From: Opacimonas sp040514355
GTDB taxonomy: Bacteria > Pseudomonadota > Gammaproteobacteria > Enterobacterales > Alteromonadaceae
Assembly (NCBI GenBank): GCA_040514355.1
Contig: JBEVCF010000021.1
Span: 1-14,334 of the forward strand
Reading direction: 5' to 3'
DNA length: 14,334 nt
The translations under genes were made by a program, and so were the position numbers. The notes below the pieces were generated by a model. The model saw nothing but the letters and a program-made list of their open reading frames with translations, did not search any database and was not told the origin of the DNA. Every line of letters starts with the position of its first letter. Position 1 is the stretch's first letter. Below are positions 1 to 7,678 of the stretch, piece by piece.

Positions 1-17
1 ATTTTACATTCCTAAGA

Positions 18-45
18 TCTTCATTCTAAAATGTTTTTTTATAAT
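18..45 (+). promoter_or_regulatory. possible ppsA promoter
   Basis: A perfect TATAAT lies at 40-45 in a T-rich stretch. The best -35 match at 18-23 (TCTTCA, 16-base spacer) is poor. A start near 52 would leave a leader of about 75 bases before ppsA. I see no clear Cra site, which controls ppsA in enterics. The divergent ppsR regulator often found beside ppsA would lie outside the window. Confidence 0.3.
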
Positions 46-126
46 TTGGTTATTTTTTAAACGGCTAGGATGTTGTCGTTTTAGGAATAAACCAAGTCTT
101 TACACAATACGGCTGGAGAAGCGCAA

Positions 127-2499
127 GTGCAAGAATATGTTTTATGGTATGAAGAGCTAGGAATGGATGACGTTGGCCGAGTTGGTGGCAAAAATGCATC
201 ACTTGGTGAAATGATTTCTAACCTTGCAAACGCAGGGGTACAGGTGCCAGGTGGTTTTGCAACAACAGCTTATGCCTTCAATGAATTTTTGGAGCAAAGT
301 GGTGTAGAGGCAAAAATTCATGACATTTTGGACCATCTCGATGTTGATGATATTGCAGCGCTGACGCAAGCGGGTGAGCAAATCCGCTCTTGGATCATCG
401 ATACACCTTTCCAGCCAGCGTTAGAAGATGCAATCAAAACGGCATTTACACAACTGCAAGGCGATGCCGGCGCGGTCGCATCATTTGCCGTGCGTTCCTC
501 AGCAACGGCTGAAGATATGCCTGATGCGTCCTTTGCAGGTCAGCAGGAAACGTTTTTGAATGTTAAAGGTTATGAGGCGGTACTGGTGGCGATCAAGCAC
601 GTATTTGCTTCATTATTTAACGATCGTGCCATTTCATATCGCGTGCACCAAGGTTATGACCACAAAGGGGTTGCCTTATCTGCCGGTATTCAACGCATGG
701 TGCGTTCTGACCAAGCCGCGTCTGGGGTAATGTTCAGCATTGATACCGAATCAGGTTTCGAAGATGTGGTATTCATTACATCGAGCTACGGCTTAGGTGA
801 AATGGTGGTACAAGGCGCAGTCAATCCCGATGAGTTTTACGTGCACAAACCCACTTTAGCAGCTGGTCGTCCAGCGGTTGTTCGACGTAATCTTGGAAGC
901 AAATTGGTGCAAATGATTTACTCCGATTCCCAAGAACACGGCAAACAAGTTGAAATTGTGGATATTGACCCTGCACAAAGTATGCAATTTTCCATAACGG
1001 ATGCAGAAGTGGAAGAGTTGGCTAAACAAGCGGTGATCATCGCTCAACATTACGGTCGTCCAATGGATATTGAATGGGCCAAAGACGGCACGGATGGCAA
1101 ACTTTACATTGTACAAGCCCGTCCTGAAACGGTTCGCTCGCGTGAAGATGCACAGGTCATCGAGCGCTATCAGCTAAATGGCGAGGCGCAGACGTTGACC
1201 TCTGGCCGTGCAATTGGTCATAAAATCGGTGCGGGTGAGGCTAAAGTCCTTGCGTCTATTGATGAAATGGACAAGATCCAACCCGGCGATGTGTTGGTTA
1301 CCGATATGACCGATCCAGATTGGGAGCCAATCATGAAACGCGCCTCTGCCATTGTTACTAACCGTGGCGGCCGAACGTGTCATGCGGCGATTATTGCGCG
1401 TGAGTTGGGGATCCCTGCTGTCGTAGGCTGTGGCGATGCTACCGAAAGTATTACTACAGGACAGAATGTGACAGTGTCGTGTGCAGAAGGCGATACGGGT
1501 TTCATCTATGATGCCGAGCTTGAATTTGACGTGGTCACGTCGCGCATTGATGCTATGCCAGAGGTGCCATTAAAAGTGATGATGAATGTGGGGAATCCAG
1601 ATAGAGCATTTGATTTTGCCCGTTTGCCACATGCCGGTGTCGGTTTGGCTCGTCTTGAATTTATTATCAACCGCATGATTGGTGTGCATCCCAAAGCATT
1701 GTTGGATTTTGATAATCAACCCGCTGAACTCAAAGCTGAAATCAGCGATATGATGGCTGGTTATCCTTCACCTGTTGAGTTTTACATTCAAAAACTGGTT
1801 GAAGGTATTGCCACTATCGGTGCGGCATTTTCACCAGAGAAAGTCATTGTGCGCATGTCTGATTTTAAATCCAACGAGTATTTCAACTTAGTCGGTGGTT
1901 ATCAGTATGAGCCAGATGAAGAAAATCCAATGTTGGGTTTCCGTGGTGCGTCTCGTTATATTTCAGACGATTTCCGTGCATGTTTCGCACTAGAGTGTGA
2001 GGCGATCAAGCGCGTGCGCAATGACATGGGCTTGACCAATGTCGAAATCATGATCCCTTTCATTCGCACGTTGGAAGAAGGCCGTCAAGTCATCGATTTG
2101 CTCGCAGAGGAAGGCTTGAAACAAGGTGAAAATGGTCTGCGGGTCATCATGATGTGTGAACTACCTTCTAATGCATTGTTGGCTGATGAATTCCTAGATA
2201 TCTTTGATGGTTTTTCAATCGGTTCAAACGACTTAACGCAGTTGAGTCTTGGTCTTGATCGTGATTCTGGGTTGATTGCGCATTTGTTTGATGAGCGTGA
2301 TCCAGCGGTCAAAAAGTTACTCGCCATGGCGATTAAAGCTGCGAAAGCCCGTGGGAAATATGTCGGTATCTGTGGACAAGGGCCCTCTGATCATGAAGAT
2401 TTGGCCGCCTGGTTAGTCGAGCAGGGCATTGACTCTGTTTCGTTAAATCCAGATACCGTTGTCGAGACTTGGTTGTATTTGGCAGAACAGCAACACTAA
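127..2499 (+). CDS. ppsA: phosphoenolpyruvate synthase (pyruvate, water dikinase)
   Basis: This cytosolic gluconeogenic enzyme converts pyruvate, ATP and water to phosphoenolpyruvate, AMP and phosphate. At 790 residues it is full length (E. coli 792). Seen in order: an N-terminal ATP-grasp domain (about 1-345) containing FAVRSSATAEDMPDASFAGQ; the swivelling phosphohistidine domain with GGRTCHAAIIARELGIPAVVG and the phospho-carrier His419; and a C-terminal TIM-barrel pyruvate/PEP domain ending in CGQGPSDHEDLAAWLVEQGI, with the catalytic Cys749. His419 and Cys749 correspond to E. coli His421 and Cys751. The start codon is GTG, preceded by GGAG at 115-118 with good spacing. The gene stands alone, because a terminator follows at 2594. 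Many bacteria control the enzyme by reversible phosphorylation through PpsR, which is not visible here. Confidence 0.97.
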   Translation: MQEYVLWYEELGMDDVGRVGGKNASLGEMISNLANAGVQVPGGFATTAYAFNEFLEQSGVEAKIHDILDHLDVDDIAALTQAGEQIRSWIIDTPFQPALEDAIKTAFTQLQGDAGAVASFAVRSSATAEDMPDASFAGQQETFLNVKGYEAVLVAIKHVFASLFNDRAISYRVHQGYDHKGVALSAGIQRMVRSDQAASGVMFSIDTESGFEDVVFITSSYGLGEMVVQGAVNPDEFYVHKPTLAAGRPAVVRRNLGSKLVQMIYSDSQEHGKQVEIVDIDPAQSMQFSITDAEVEELAKQAVIIAQHYGRPMDIEWAKDGTDGKLYIVQARPETVRSREDAQVIERYQLNGEAQTLTSGRAIGHKIGAGEAKVLASIDEMDKIQPGDVLVTDMTDPDWEPIMKRASAIVTNRGGRTCHAAIIARELGIPAVVGCGDATESITTGQNVTVSCAEGDTGFIYDAELEFDVVTSRIDAMPEVPLKVMMNVGNPDRAFDFARLPHAGVGLARLEFIINRMIGVHPKALLDFDNQPAELKAEISDMMAGYPSPVEFYIQKLVEGIATIGAAFSPEKVIVRMSDFKSNEYFNLVGGYQYEPDEENPMLGFRGASRYISDDFRACFALECEAIKRVRNDMGLTNVEIMIPFIRTLEEGRQVIDLLAEEGLKQGENGLRVIMMCELPSNALLADEFLDIFDGFSIGSNDLTQLSLGLDRDSGLIAHLFDERDPAVKKLLAMAIKAAKARGKYVGICGQGPSDHEDLAAWLVEQGIDSVSLNPDTVVETWLYLAEQQH

Positions 2500-2593
2500 A
2501 CATACGTGTCAATTACACCCAATGTGAGGCAGGTAAATTATCCGCATAATCGGGCGTATTTGATATAAATGTCATTATTTGTGTTCACTTAAT

Positions 2594-2615
2594 GCGCCTT
2601 TTTAGGCGCTTTTTT
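2594..2615 (+). terminator. intrinsic terminator after ppsA
   Basis: A perfect 6-bp stem, GCGCCT (2594-2599) and AGGCGC (2604-2609), closes a TTTT loop and is followed directly by six T (2610-2615). It lies 95 bases past the ppsA stop and just ahead of the ydiJ promoter, so it separates the two units. Confidence 0.85.
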
Positions 2616-2625
2616 GTGCAAACTC

Positions 2626-2654
2626 TTTAGTGATCTTTAGTCCTGACGTATAAT
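2626..2654 (+). promoter_or_regulatory. probable ydiJ promoter
   Basis: A perfect -10 TATAAT lies at 2649-2654, 17 bases after a weak -35 (TTTAGT, 2626-2631). It sits between the ppsA terminator and the ydiJ ATG at 2683. Transcription would start near 2661, giving a leader of about 20 bases that still holds the ribosome-binding site AAGAGAG (2668-2674). Confidence 0.5.
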
Positions 2655-2682
2655 CTGCTCATCGCAAAAGAGAGTATGATGT

Positions 2683-5600
2683 ATGCTACCGGTTCTAGAC
2701 AGTCAATCCGCCCTTCAAAAAGAGTATTTAGCATTTTTAAAAGCACTGAAAAAGAGTACTTTTACTGGTGATATTGAGACTCAGTACTCCAGTCGTCTGG
2801 CGATGGCTACGGATAATTCAATCTATCAAAAATTACCTCAAGCGGTGGTTTATCCACGTTCTGTTGAAGATCTTAGTACTTTGGGTGAGGTGGCGAATGC
2901 GCACCCCAGCGTTGCGTTTTCCGCCCGTGGTGGTGGTACCGGAACCAATGGTCAATCGTTAACTTCAGGGATTGTGGTAGAACTTGCTAGACACATGAAT
3001 CAAATTCTCGAGATTAACGCAGAAGAACAGTGGGTTCGTGTACAAGCAGGGGTGGTCAAAGATGCGTTGAATGATGCCTTACGTCCGTTTGGATACTTTT
3101 TTGCTCCGGATTTATCCACGTCGAATCGCGCTACGATCGGTGGGATGATCAACACGGATGCATCAGGGCAGGGCTCATTAGTTTATGGCAAAACGTCAGA
3201 CCACATTTTGGGACTGACCAGTGTGTTGGCCGATGGCACGGTATTGCGCACCGAACCTACCGCTCGTGAAGCACTATTAGATAGCACTCAAGCACGTTGT
3301 CAACGTATCGCGCAACAAGTCAATGCCACCTGTGTTGATATGCGCGATGAGATCGTTGCTAAATTCCCTCGACTCAATCGCTTTCTCACTGGGTATGACC
3401 TGGAACATGCGTATGATCCTGAGGCCGATGAGTTAGATTTGGGCCGGTTAATTGCTGGTTCAGAAGGATCGCTTGCGTTTGTTGCAGAGGCAAAACTCAA
3501 TATTACGCCGATTGCCAATCACAAAGCGCTCGTCAATATTAAATACAATTCTTTTGAAGCGGCACTGCGACATGCACCTAAAATGGTTGCAGCCGATGCA
3601 ACCTCAGTCGAGACAGTTGACTCGGTGGTCTTGAATTTGGCGCGCGCCGACATCGTATGGCACTCCGTTTCAGACTTGATCACTGATGTCCCTGACCAAC
3701 CATTGTTGGGGTTGAACATGGTGGAGTATAACAGTAACGACCAAGCAGAAATAACCCAACGAATTGAGAATTTAGCTGCTGAGTTAGATGCTGAGATTGC
3801 AGCTCAACGCGGCGGTGTCATTGGCTATCAAATCACTTATGACGTTACAGATATTCAAAAGATTTATGCCATGCGCAAAAAATCTGTGGGTTTATTGGGC
3901 AAAACGAAAGGCGACAAAAAACCCATAGCGTTTGCTGAAGATACTGCAGTACCACCCGAGAATTTAGCCGACTTCATCATGGAGTTTAGGGATCTATTGG
4001 ACAGTCATGGTTTGCAATACGGCATGTTTGGCCATGTCGATGCAGGTGTTTTGCATGTTCGCCCAGCGTTGGATATGAATGACCCACAACAAGAAGTGTT
4101 GCTTAAAACCATTTCTGACCAAGTGGTGGCTCTCGTTGCCAAATATGGCGGTTTGATGTGGGGCGAGCATGGCAAAGGCTACCGCAGTGAGTATGCACCC
4201 GAATTTTTCGGCGAGAGCTTGTACGCAGAGCTGCGTAAGATTAAAGCCGTGTTTGACCCGCTCAATAAAATGAATCCAGGTAAAATTTGTACCCCCATCG
4301 ATTCTGATGCCGAGTTAGTTAAAGTGTCGGACGCTAAACGCGGAACCTACGATCGCACTATCCCTGTCGTGTTTAAAGAAGCGTTTGCACCCGCCATGAG
4401 TTGTAACGGGAATGGCCTGTGTTTCAACTACGATACTACCTCACCGATGTGTCCCTCTAGTAAAATCACATCAGACCGCCGTCATTCACCCAAAGGGCGT
4501 GCGGGGATGATCAGAGAGTGGTTGCGATTGTTGTCACAAAAAGGCGTGGCGGTGGATAATTTACAAGCACAATCCTTCCAAACATCTTGGTTGTCTCGTT
4601 TGATTAATACCAACTCTGCGAAGAGTAAACATGACTTTTCACATGAGGTGTTTGATGTCATGGATGAGTGTTTGGCTTGCAAATCATGCTCTGCACAATG
4701 CCCTGTAGGCGTTGATGTGCCTGATTTTCGAGCCAAATTTTTATCAATTTATTACCAGCGATACTCGCGCCCTATTAAGGATTACTTGGTTGCCAATGTC
4801 GAGAGAATGGCGCCCTGGCTGGCTAAAATTGCTAAACCCCACAATCTAATTATGTCCACCAAATTAGCACAAAGCTTATTGAAGCACACTGTGGGATATA
4901 TAGATGCGCCCTTGTTGAGTACGCCGACTTTATCGCAGCGCACCTCCGTACAACATACATTTAACTTAGCAGCACTCCAACAATTAGATGCTGCAGCTAA
5001 AGCGAAGAAAGTACTCATTGTGCAAGACCCCTTCACGAGCTTTTACGATGCTAACGTCGTCGAAGACTTTGTCAAATTGGTCGAAAAACTCGGTTTTGAA
5101 CCAGTGTTATTGCCGTTTCATCCAAACGGCAAGCCCCAACATGTCAAAGGCTTTTTACGTGAATTTGCGCAAACTGCATCCTCTACTGCAGAGTTCTTGA
5201 ATCAAGTTGCTCAGCTTGAAATACCGATGGTAGGCGTCGATGCATCTTTATTGTTGGTCTATCGTGATGAGTATGTCAAAACCCTCGGTGAAGGCAGAGG
5301 AGACTTTGCTGTTCTGGCCGTACATGAGTGGTTACAGCGATACGCAGCAGGGGCGCTTGAAACACAACAAGCGAAAAGCACGGAAACATATGCTTTATTG
5401 ACCCACTGTACTGAAAAAACGGCGTTACCGACCTCAGAAAAACAATGGCAAGCCATTTATAACGGTGTTGGGTTATCGTTAGATATTGTGTCAGTCGGTT
5501 GTTGTGGTATGGCAGGAACATATGGTCACGAATTACACCATTATGATAATGCTAAGGGGATTTTTGAGTTAAGTTGGTCTGCTGCTTTGGCCAAATATGA

Positions 5601-5706
5601 ACCCCAGCAATGGGCTGTGACGGGGTACTCGTGCCGTTCTCAAGTAAAACGTCTAACTGAAAATTACGCTAAGCACCCATTACAAATATTGTTACAGGCA
5701 CTATAA
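2683..5706 (+). CDS. ydiJ: YdiJ-type FAD/4Fe-4S D-2-hydroxy-acid dehydrogenase
   Basis: A large flavin and iron-sulfur oxidoreductase of 1007 residues (E. coli YdiJ is about 1018). The E. coli homologue is assigned as a D-2-hydroxyglutarate dehydrogenase, so oxidation of a D-2-hydroxy acid to the 2-oxo acid is the likely reaction. Seen in order: an FAD-binding PCMH domain (about 50-275) with RGGGTGTNG at 82-90 and TIGGMINTDASGQGS; an FAD-oxidase C domain (about 285-545) with GHVDAGVLH at 450-458 and GEHGKG at 494-499; and cysteine clusters at C574/C580/C590 and CLACKSCSAQCP (C663, C666, C669, C673), the latter a 4Fe-4S ferredoxin-like motif. The C-terminal region has CCG-type cysteines (HC at 908-909, GCCG at 939-942), as in glycolate oxidase GlcF subunits. 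It is thus a GlcD-GlcF-like fusion. ATG 2683 is chosen over out-of-frame ATGs at 2676 and 2679 because of AAGAGAG upstream. The exact substrate is inferred. Confidence 0.92.
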   Translation: MLPVLDSQSALQKEYLAFLKALKKSTFTGDIETQYSSRLAMATDNSIYQKLPQAVVYPRSVEDLSTLGEVANAHPSVAFSARGGGTGTNGQSLTSGIVVELARHMNQILEINAEEQWVRVQAGVVKDALNDALRPFGYFFAPDLSTSNRATIGGMINTDASGQGSLVYGKTSDHILGLTSVLADGTVLRTEPTAREALLDSTQARCQRIAQQVNATCVDMRDEIVAKFPRLNRFLTGYDLEHAYDPEADELDLGRLIAGSEGSLAFVAEAKLNITPIANHKALVNIKYNSFEAALRHAPKMVAADATSVETVDSVVLNLARADIVWHSVSDLITDVPDQPLLGLNMVEYNSNDQAEITQRIENLAAELDAEIAAQRGGVIGYQITYDVTDIQKIYAMRKKSVGLLGKTKGDKKPIAFAEDTAVPPENLADFIMEFRDLLDSHGLQYGMFGHVDAGVLHVRPALDMNDPQQEVLLKTISDQVVALVAKYGGLMWGEHGKGYRSEYAPEFFGESLYAELRKIKAVFDPLNKMNPGKICTPIDSDAELVKVSDAKRGTYDRTIPVVFKEAFAPAMSCNGNGLCFNYDTTSPMCPSSKITSDRRHSPKGRAGMIREWLRLLSQKGVAVDNLQAQSFQTSWLSRLINTNSAKSKHDFSHEVFDVMDECLACKSCSAQCPVGVDVPDFRAKFLSIYYQRYSRPIKDYLVANVERMAPWLAKIAKPHNLIMSTKLAQSLLKHTVGYIDAPLLSTPTLSQRTSVQHTFNLAALQQLDAAAKAKKVLIVQDPFTSFYDANVVEDFVKLVEKLGFEPVLLPFHPNGKPQHVKGFLREFAQTASSTAEFLNQVAQLEIPMVGVDASLLLVYRDEYVKTLGEGRGDFAVLAVHEWLQRYAAGALETQQAKSTETYALLTHCTEKTALPTSEKQWQAIYNGVGLSLDIVSVGCCGMAGTYGHELHHYDNAKGIFELSWSAALAKYEPQQWAVTGYSCRSQVKRLTENYAKHPLQILLQAL

Positions 5707-5730
5707 TTATAAAACCATAAGGCAAACAGT

Positions 5731-6153
5731 ATGGCAGAAGAACAAACCCCTCAAATACCACAAAATGAAGCTGAACTAGGAGAGTGGGTGAGAGCTCAAT
5801 TCCAAAAAGCAAATAAGCACTTAGCTGAAAATGGTGTGATGTTTGAGTCTGTGGTCGTGGAAGAAAGTCGGTATATGGCTCCGTATCTTGCGGTTTGGAA
5901 GATTAAATCGAACCAAGGTAAATTCTTTTGGGTAATGAGCGGTGACTTACCGAGTGACTACGTCCCGGCGAATGTTGCAAGTGATGTTCAAGGGGTGCTA
6001 AAACACTTCGCCCTAGCATGGCAATTAAAAGCAGAAAACTTAGCCGCAAATAATCCTACTGAGCAAACTGATATTGAATATATTCAATTATTGGCTCACC
6101 GCGCAGAAGGGTTGTACGCGATGAGTGAAGATGAAAAGCTGTGGCAGAACTAG
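5731..6153 (+). CDS. conserved small protein of unknown function (DUF4826-like)
   Basis: A 140-residue soluble acidic protein without signal peptide, membrane segment or recognised catalytic motif. I tentatively place it in the DUF4826 family, known from marine gammaproteobacteria; this was not checked by search. It starts with a disordered, Glu/Gln/Pro-rich stretch (about 1-17). A helix-like WVRAQFQKANKHLAENG segment follows, then a beta-rich middle (SRYMAPYLAVWKIKS, GKFFWVMSGDLPSDYV) with conserved-looking aromatic residues, and C-terminal helices. TAAGG at 5718-5722 gives a good ribosome-binding site. The gap to the ydiJ stop is only 24 bases, with no terminator, so the two genes are probably co-transcribed. 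A role linked to ydiJ is possible but rests on position only. Its TAG stop overlaps the roxA stop on the other strand. Confidence 0.75.
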   Translation: MAEEQTPQIPQNEAELGEWVRAQFQKANKHLAENGVMFESVVVEESRYMAPYLAVWKIKSNQGKFFWVMSGDLPSDYVPANVASDVQGVLKHFALAWQLKAENLAANNPTEQTDIEYIQLLAHRAEGLYAMSEDEKLWQN

Positions 6154-6168
6154 TGATCTCGTTCTGCC
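6143..6168. terminator. perfect hairpin over the convergent stop codons
   Basis: GGCAGAAC (6143-6150) pairs perfectly with GTTCTGCC (6161-6168) around a 10-base loop. The stop codons of the plus-strand 140-residue gene and of roxA overlap inside it at CTAG (6150-6153). No T-run follows on the plus side. On the minus side only a short T-rich stretch follows (ACAGCTTTTC). It may act as a two-way transcript end or an RNA 3'-end stabiliser, but it is not a standard terminator. Confidence 0.4.
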
Positions 6169-7310
6169 TTGGGATCTACGATTTCATAATATCCCAAGTT
6201 TAATATTTCTCGTAAGGTTTCGATCCATTCATGATCAATATCCAAGTCTCGATTAATCACACTGAGTGATTGGTCGAGTACTTGTGTCATTAGGTAACGT
6301 TGGGTAGCCGCAACTGAGAAGCGGTGTCCGTTAATATAGAAAATAAATTCTTCGCTGACTTGATTATCCAGATATACCGGTCGAACCCCCGTGGTTCGCC
6401 TGACCGTGACACCTTGGTTAATCAGGGCCAGCATCTGTCCCGTGCTAATAGGTGTTTCAAGCGTTAATTCATCCAAATTAGCATGCTGTTTAGACATGTG
6501 TTCAGTAAGGATTTGATCAATTTGAGGACTGGTTACATATTGTTGTAGCATTTGCTTTAATAGCATAATATCGTGTGCCGAAACGGCGCCTGGACAGTCT
6601 GTAAAAGCCCGATTGCGGTCGGTAAACCGTTTAGTTAGTTTATCTTTTTCAAGGATGTCATCTGCGATAGCTTGAAATAAGTCAGATTGATCGGGCGCTC
6701 TAAACCCAACCGAATAGTTCATACAGTCGCTAATGGTTTCGCCTTTGTGTGGAAAGTTAGGCGGGATATAAAGGACATCACCAGATGCTAACACTTCATC
6801 AATAATTGGAATAAAATCAGGAACTTGCTGTAATTTTGGATGAGGATAAAGGGCATCTTGTCCTACAACGCGGTCACCGACTTGCCAACGTCGCTGTCCT
6901 TTACCTTGAATGATAAACACATCATATTGATCGAAGTGAGCGCCAACGCCACCTCCTGCAACCGAATAACTCACCATTAAATCATCCATACGCCAATGGG
7001 GTATGAAGCCAAAAGCATCCATAATATCGCTACAGGATTGATTGTAATAATCAACACCTTGTACCAGTAATGACCACGAACTGACGCAGAGCTGGTTGAT
7101 ATCTTCAAAGGGCCCTTGATGCACCTCCCATTGATCACCGTCGCGGACAACTAAACGTGAATCAACCTCAGGAAATTCAGCTAAACCAGCTAGATCATGC
7201 TCATCAACAGGATCTTTGAACCCAGGGAAAAGCTGCTTGATGAGGACAGGCTTGCGTTGCCAATATTGACTTAGAAACTGACCAGGATCAAAGGTTTGCA
7301 GGATCACCAT
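6150..7310 (-). CDS. roxA: ribosomal oxygenase RoxA (uL16 arginine 3-hydroxylase, YcfD family)
   Basis: A cupin/JmjC-fold Fe(II) and 2-oxoglutarate dioxygenase that, in E. coli, hydroxylates an arginine of ribosomal protein uL16. It has 386 residues (E. coli 373). The metal triad is visible: H125 and D127 in GGVGAHFDQYDVF, and H188 in PPNFPHKGE. R140 in KGQRRW matches the 2-oxoglutarate-binding arginine. The region after about 210 forms the winged-helix-like and dimerisation C-terminal part typical of the prokaryotic enzymes. The start is ATG at 7310. The ribosome-binding site is weak (AAGAAC upstream). In E. coli roxA lies near purB, as here, but phoPQ sits between them there. It converges with the 140-residue gene, and their stop codons overlap. 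Confidence 0.93.
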   Translation of the reverse strand: MVILQTFDPGQFLSQYWQRKPVLIKQLFPGFKDPVDEHDLAGLAEFPEVDSRLVVRDGDQWEVHQGPFEDINQLCVSSWSLLVQGVDYYNQSCSDIMDAFGFIPHWRMDDLMVSYSVAGGGVGAHFDQYDVFIIQGKGQRRWQVGDRVVGQDALYPHPKLQQVPDFIPIIDEVLASGDVLYIPPNFPHKGETISDCMNYSVGFRAPDQSDLFQAIADDILEKDKLTKRFTDRNRAFTDCPGAVSAHDIMLLKQMLQQYVTSPQIDQILTEHMSKQHANLDELTLETPISTGQMLALINQGVTVRRTTGVRPVYLDNQVSEEFIFYINGHRFSVAATQRYLMTQVLDQSLSVINRDLDIDHEWIETLREILNLGYYEIVDPKAERDH

Positions 7311-7678
7311 ATTGTGTTCTTAAAATTAGGATTCGAATACCTGCGTCCCCAAAACCTTTAATACCAAACGTGTTGGTAGACTACAAAGCACGAAAAATTT
7401 ACTAACTAACAAACCGTGTTTAGACTCAACCTGTTACAGGCGCGAAACTAAATTGACAGTATGTTTCTAAATATCAATGTTAGGTTTAACAAAAATACAT
7501 TTTGCAACCTGACAATTGAACATGAGTAAGACAGGTTAGCCGTGACTGAGTAACTATTAATGTACGTTATCAAATGCTCGACTTTATGCCATGTATAAAT
7601 TTAGACTATTTTGCACTTCGTTGCTAATATAATGTTAAAGCCCTCAGAACTAGAGGGCCCATGAACACGGACAAGAAC
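7311..7678. other. 368-base spacer between purB and roxA
   Basis: The spacer is A+T-rich and has no open frame that I would call a gene. It holds the candidate purB terminator near purB, a very weak roxA promoter match on the minus strand (TTGTAG-17-TATTAA at 7358-7386), and three copies of AACCTG or its complement (7428, 7506, 7532). An 8-bp palindrome, ATTCGAAT, lies at about 7331. I see no tRNA fold. E. coli carries phoPQ at this junction. Confidence 0.6.
7637..7658 (-). terminator. candidate purB terminator (weak T-tract)
   Basis: On the minus strand GCCCTC (7658-7653) pairs with GAGGGC (7645-7640) around a 7-base loop. It begins about 20 bases past the purB stop. Only TTT follows before AAC, so termination may be partial and some read-through into the spacer and roxA is possible. 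Confidence 0.55.

Noticed and set aside
856..1116. Minus-strand open frames inside ppsA
   Set aside because: They lie opposite the conserved ATP-grasp coding region and lack ribosome-binding sites or recognisable domains.
7325..7350. tRNA-like T-arm around ATTCGAAT
   Set aside because: It only matches a T-loop core by chance. No acceptor, D or anticodon stem can be drawn on either strand.
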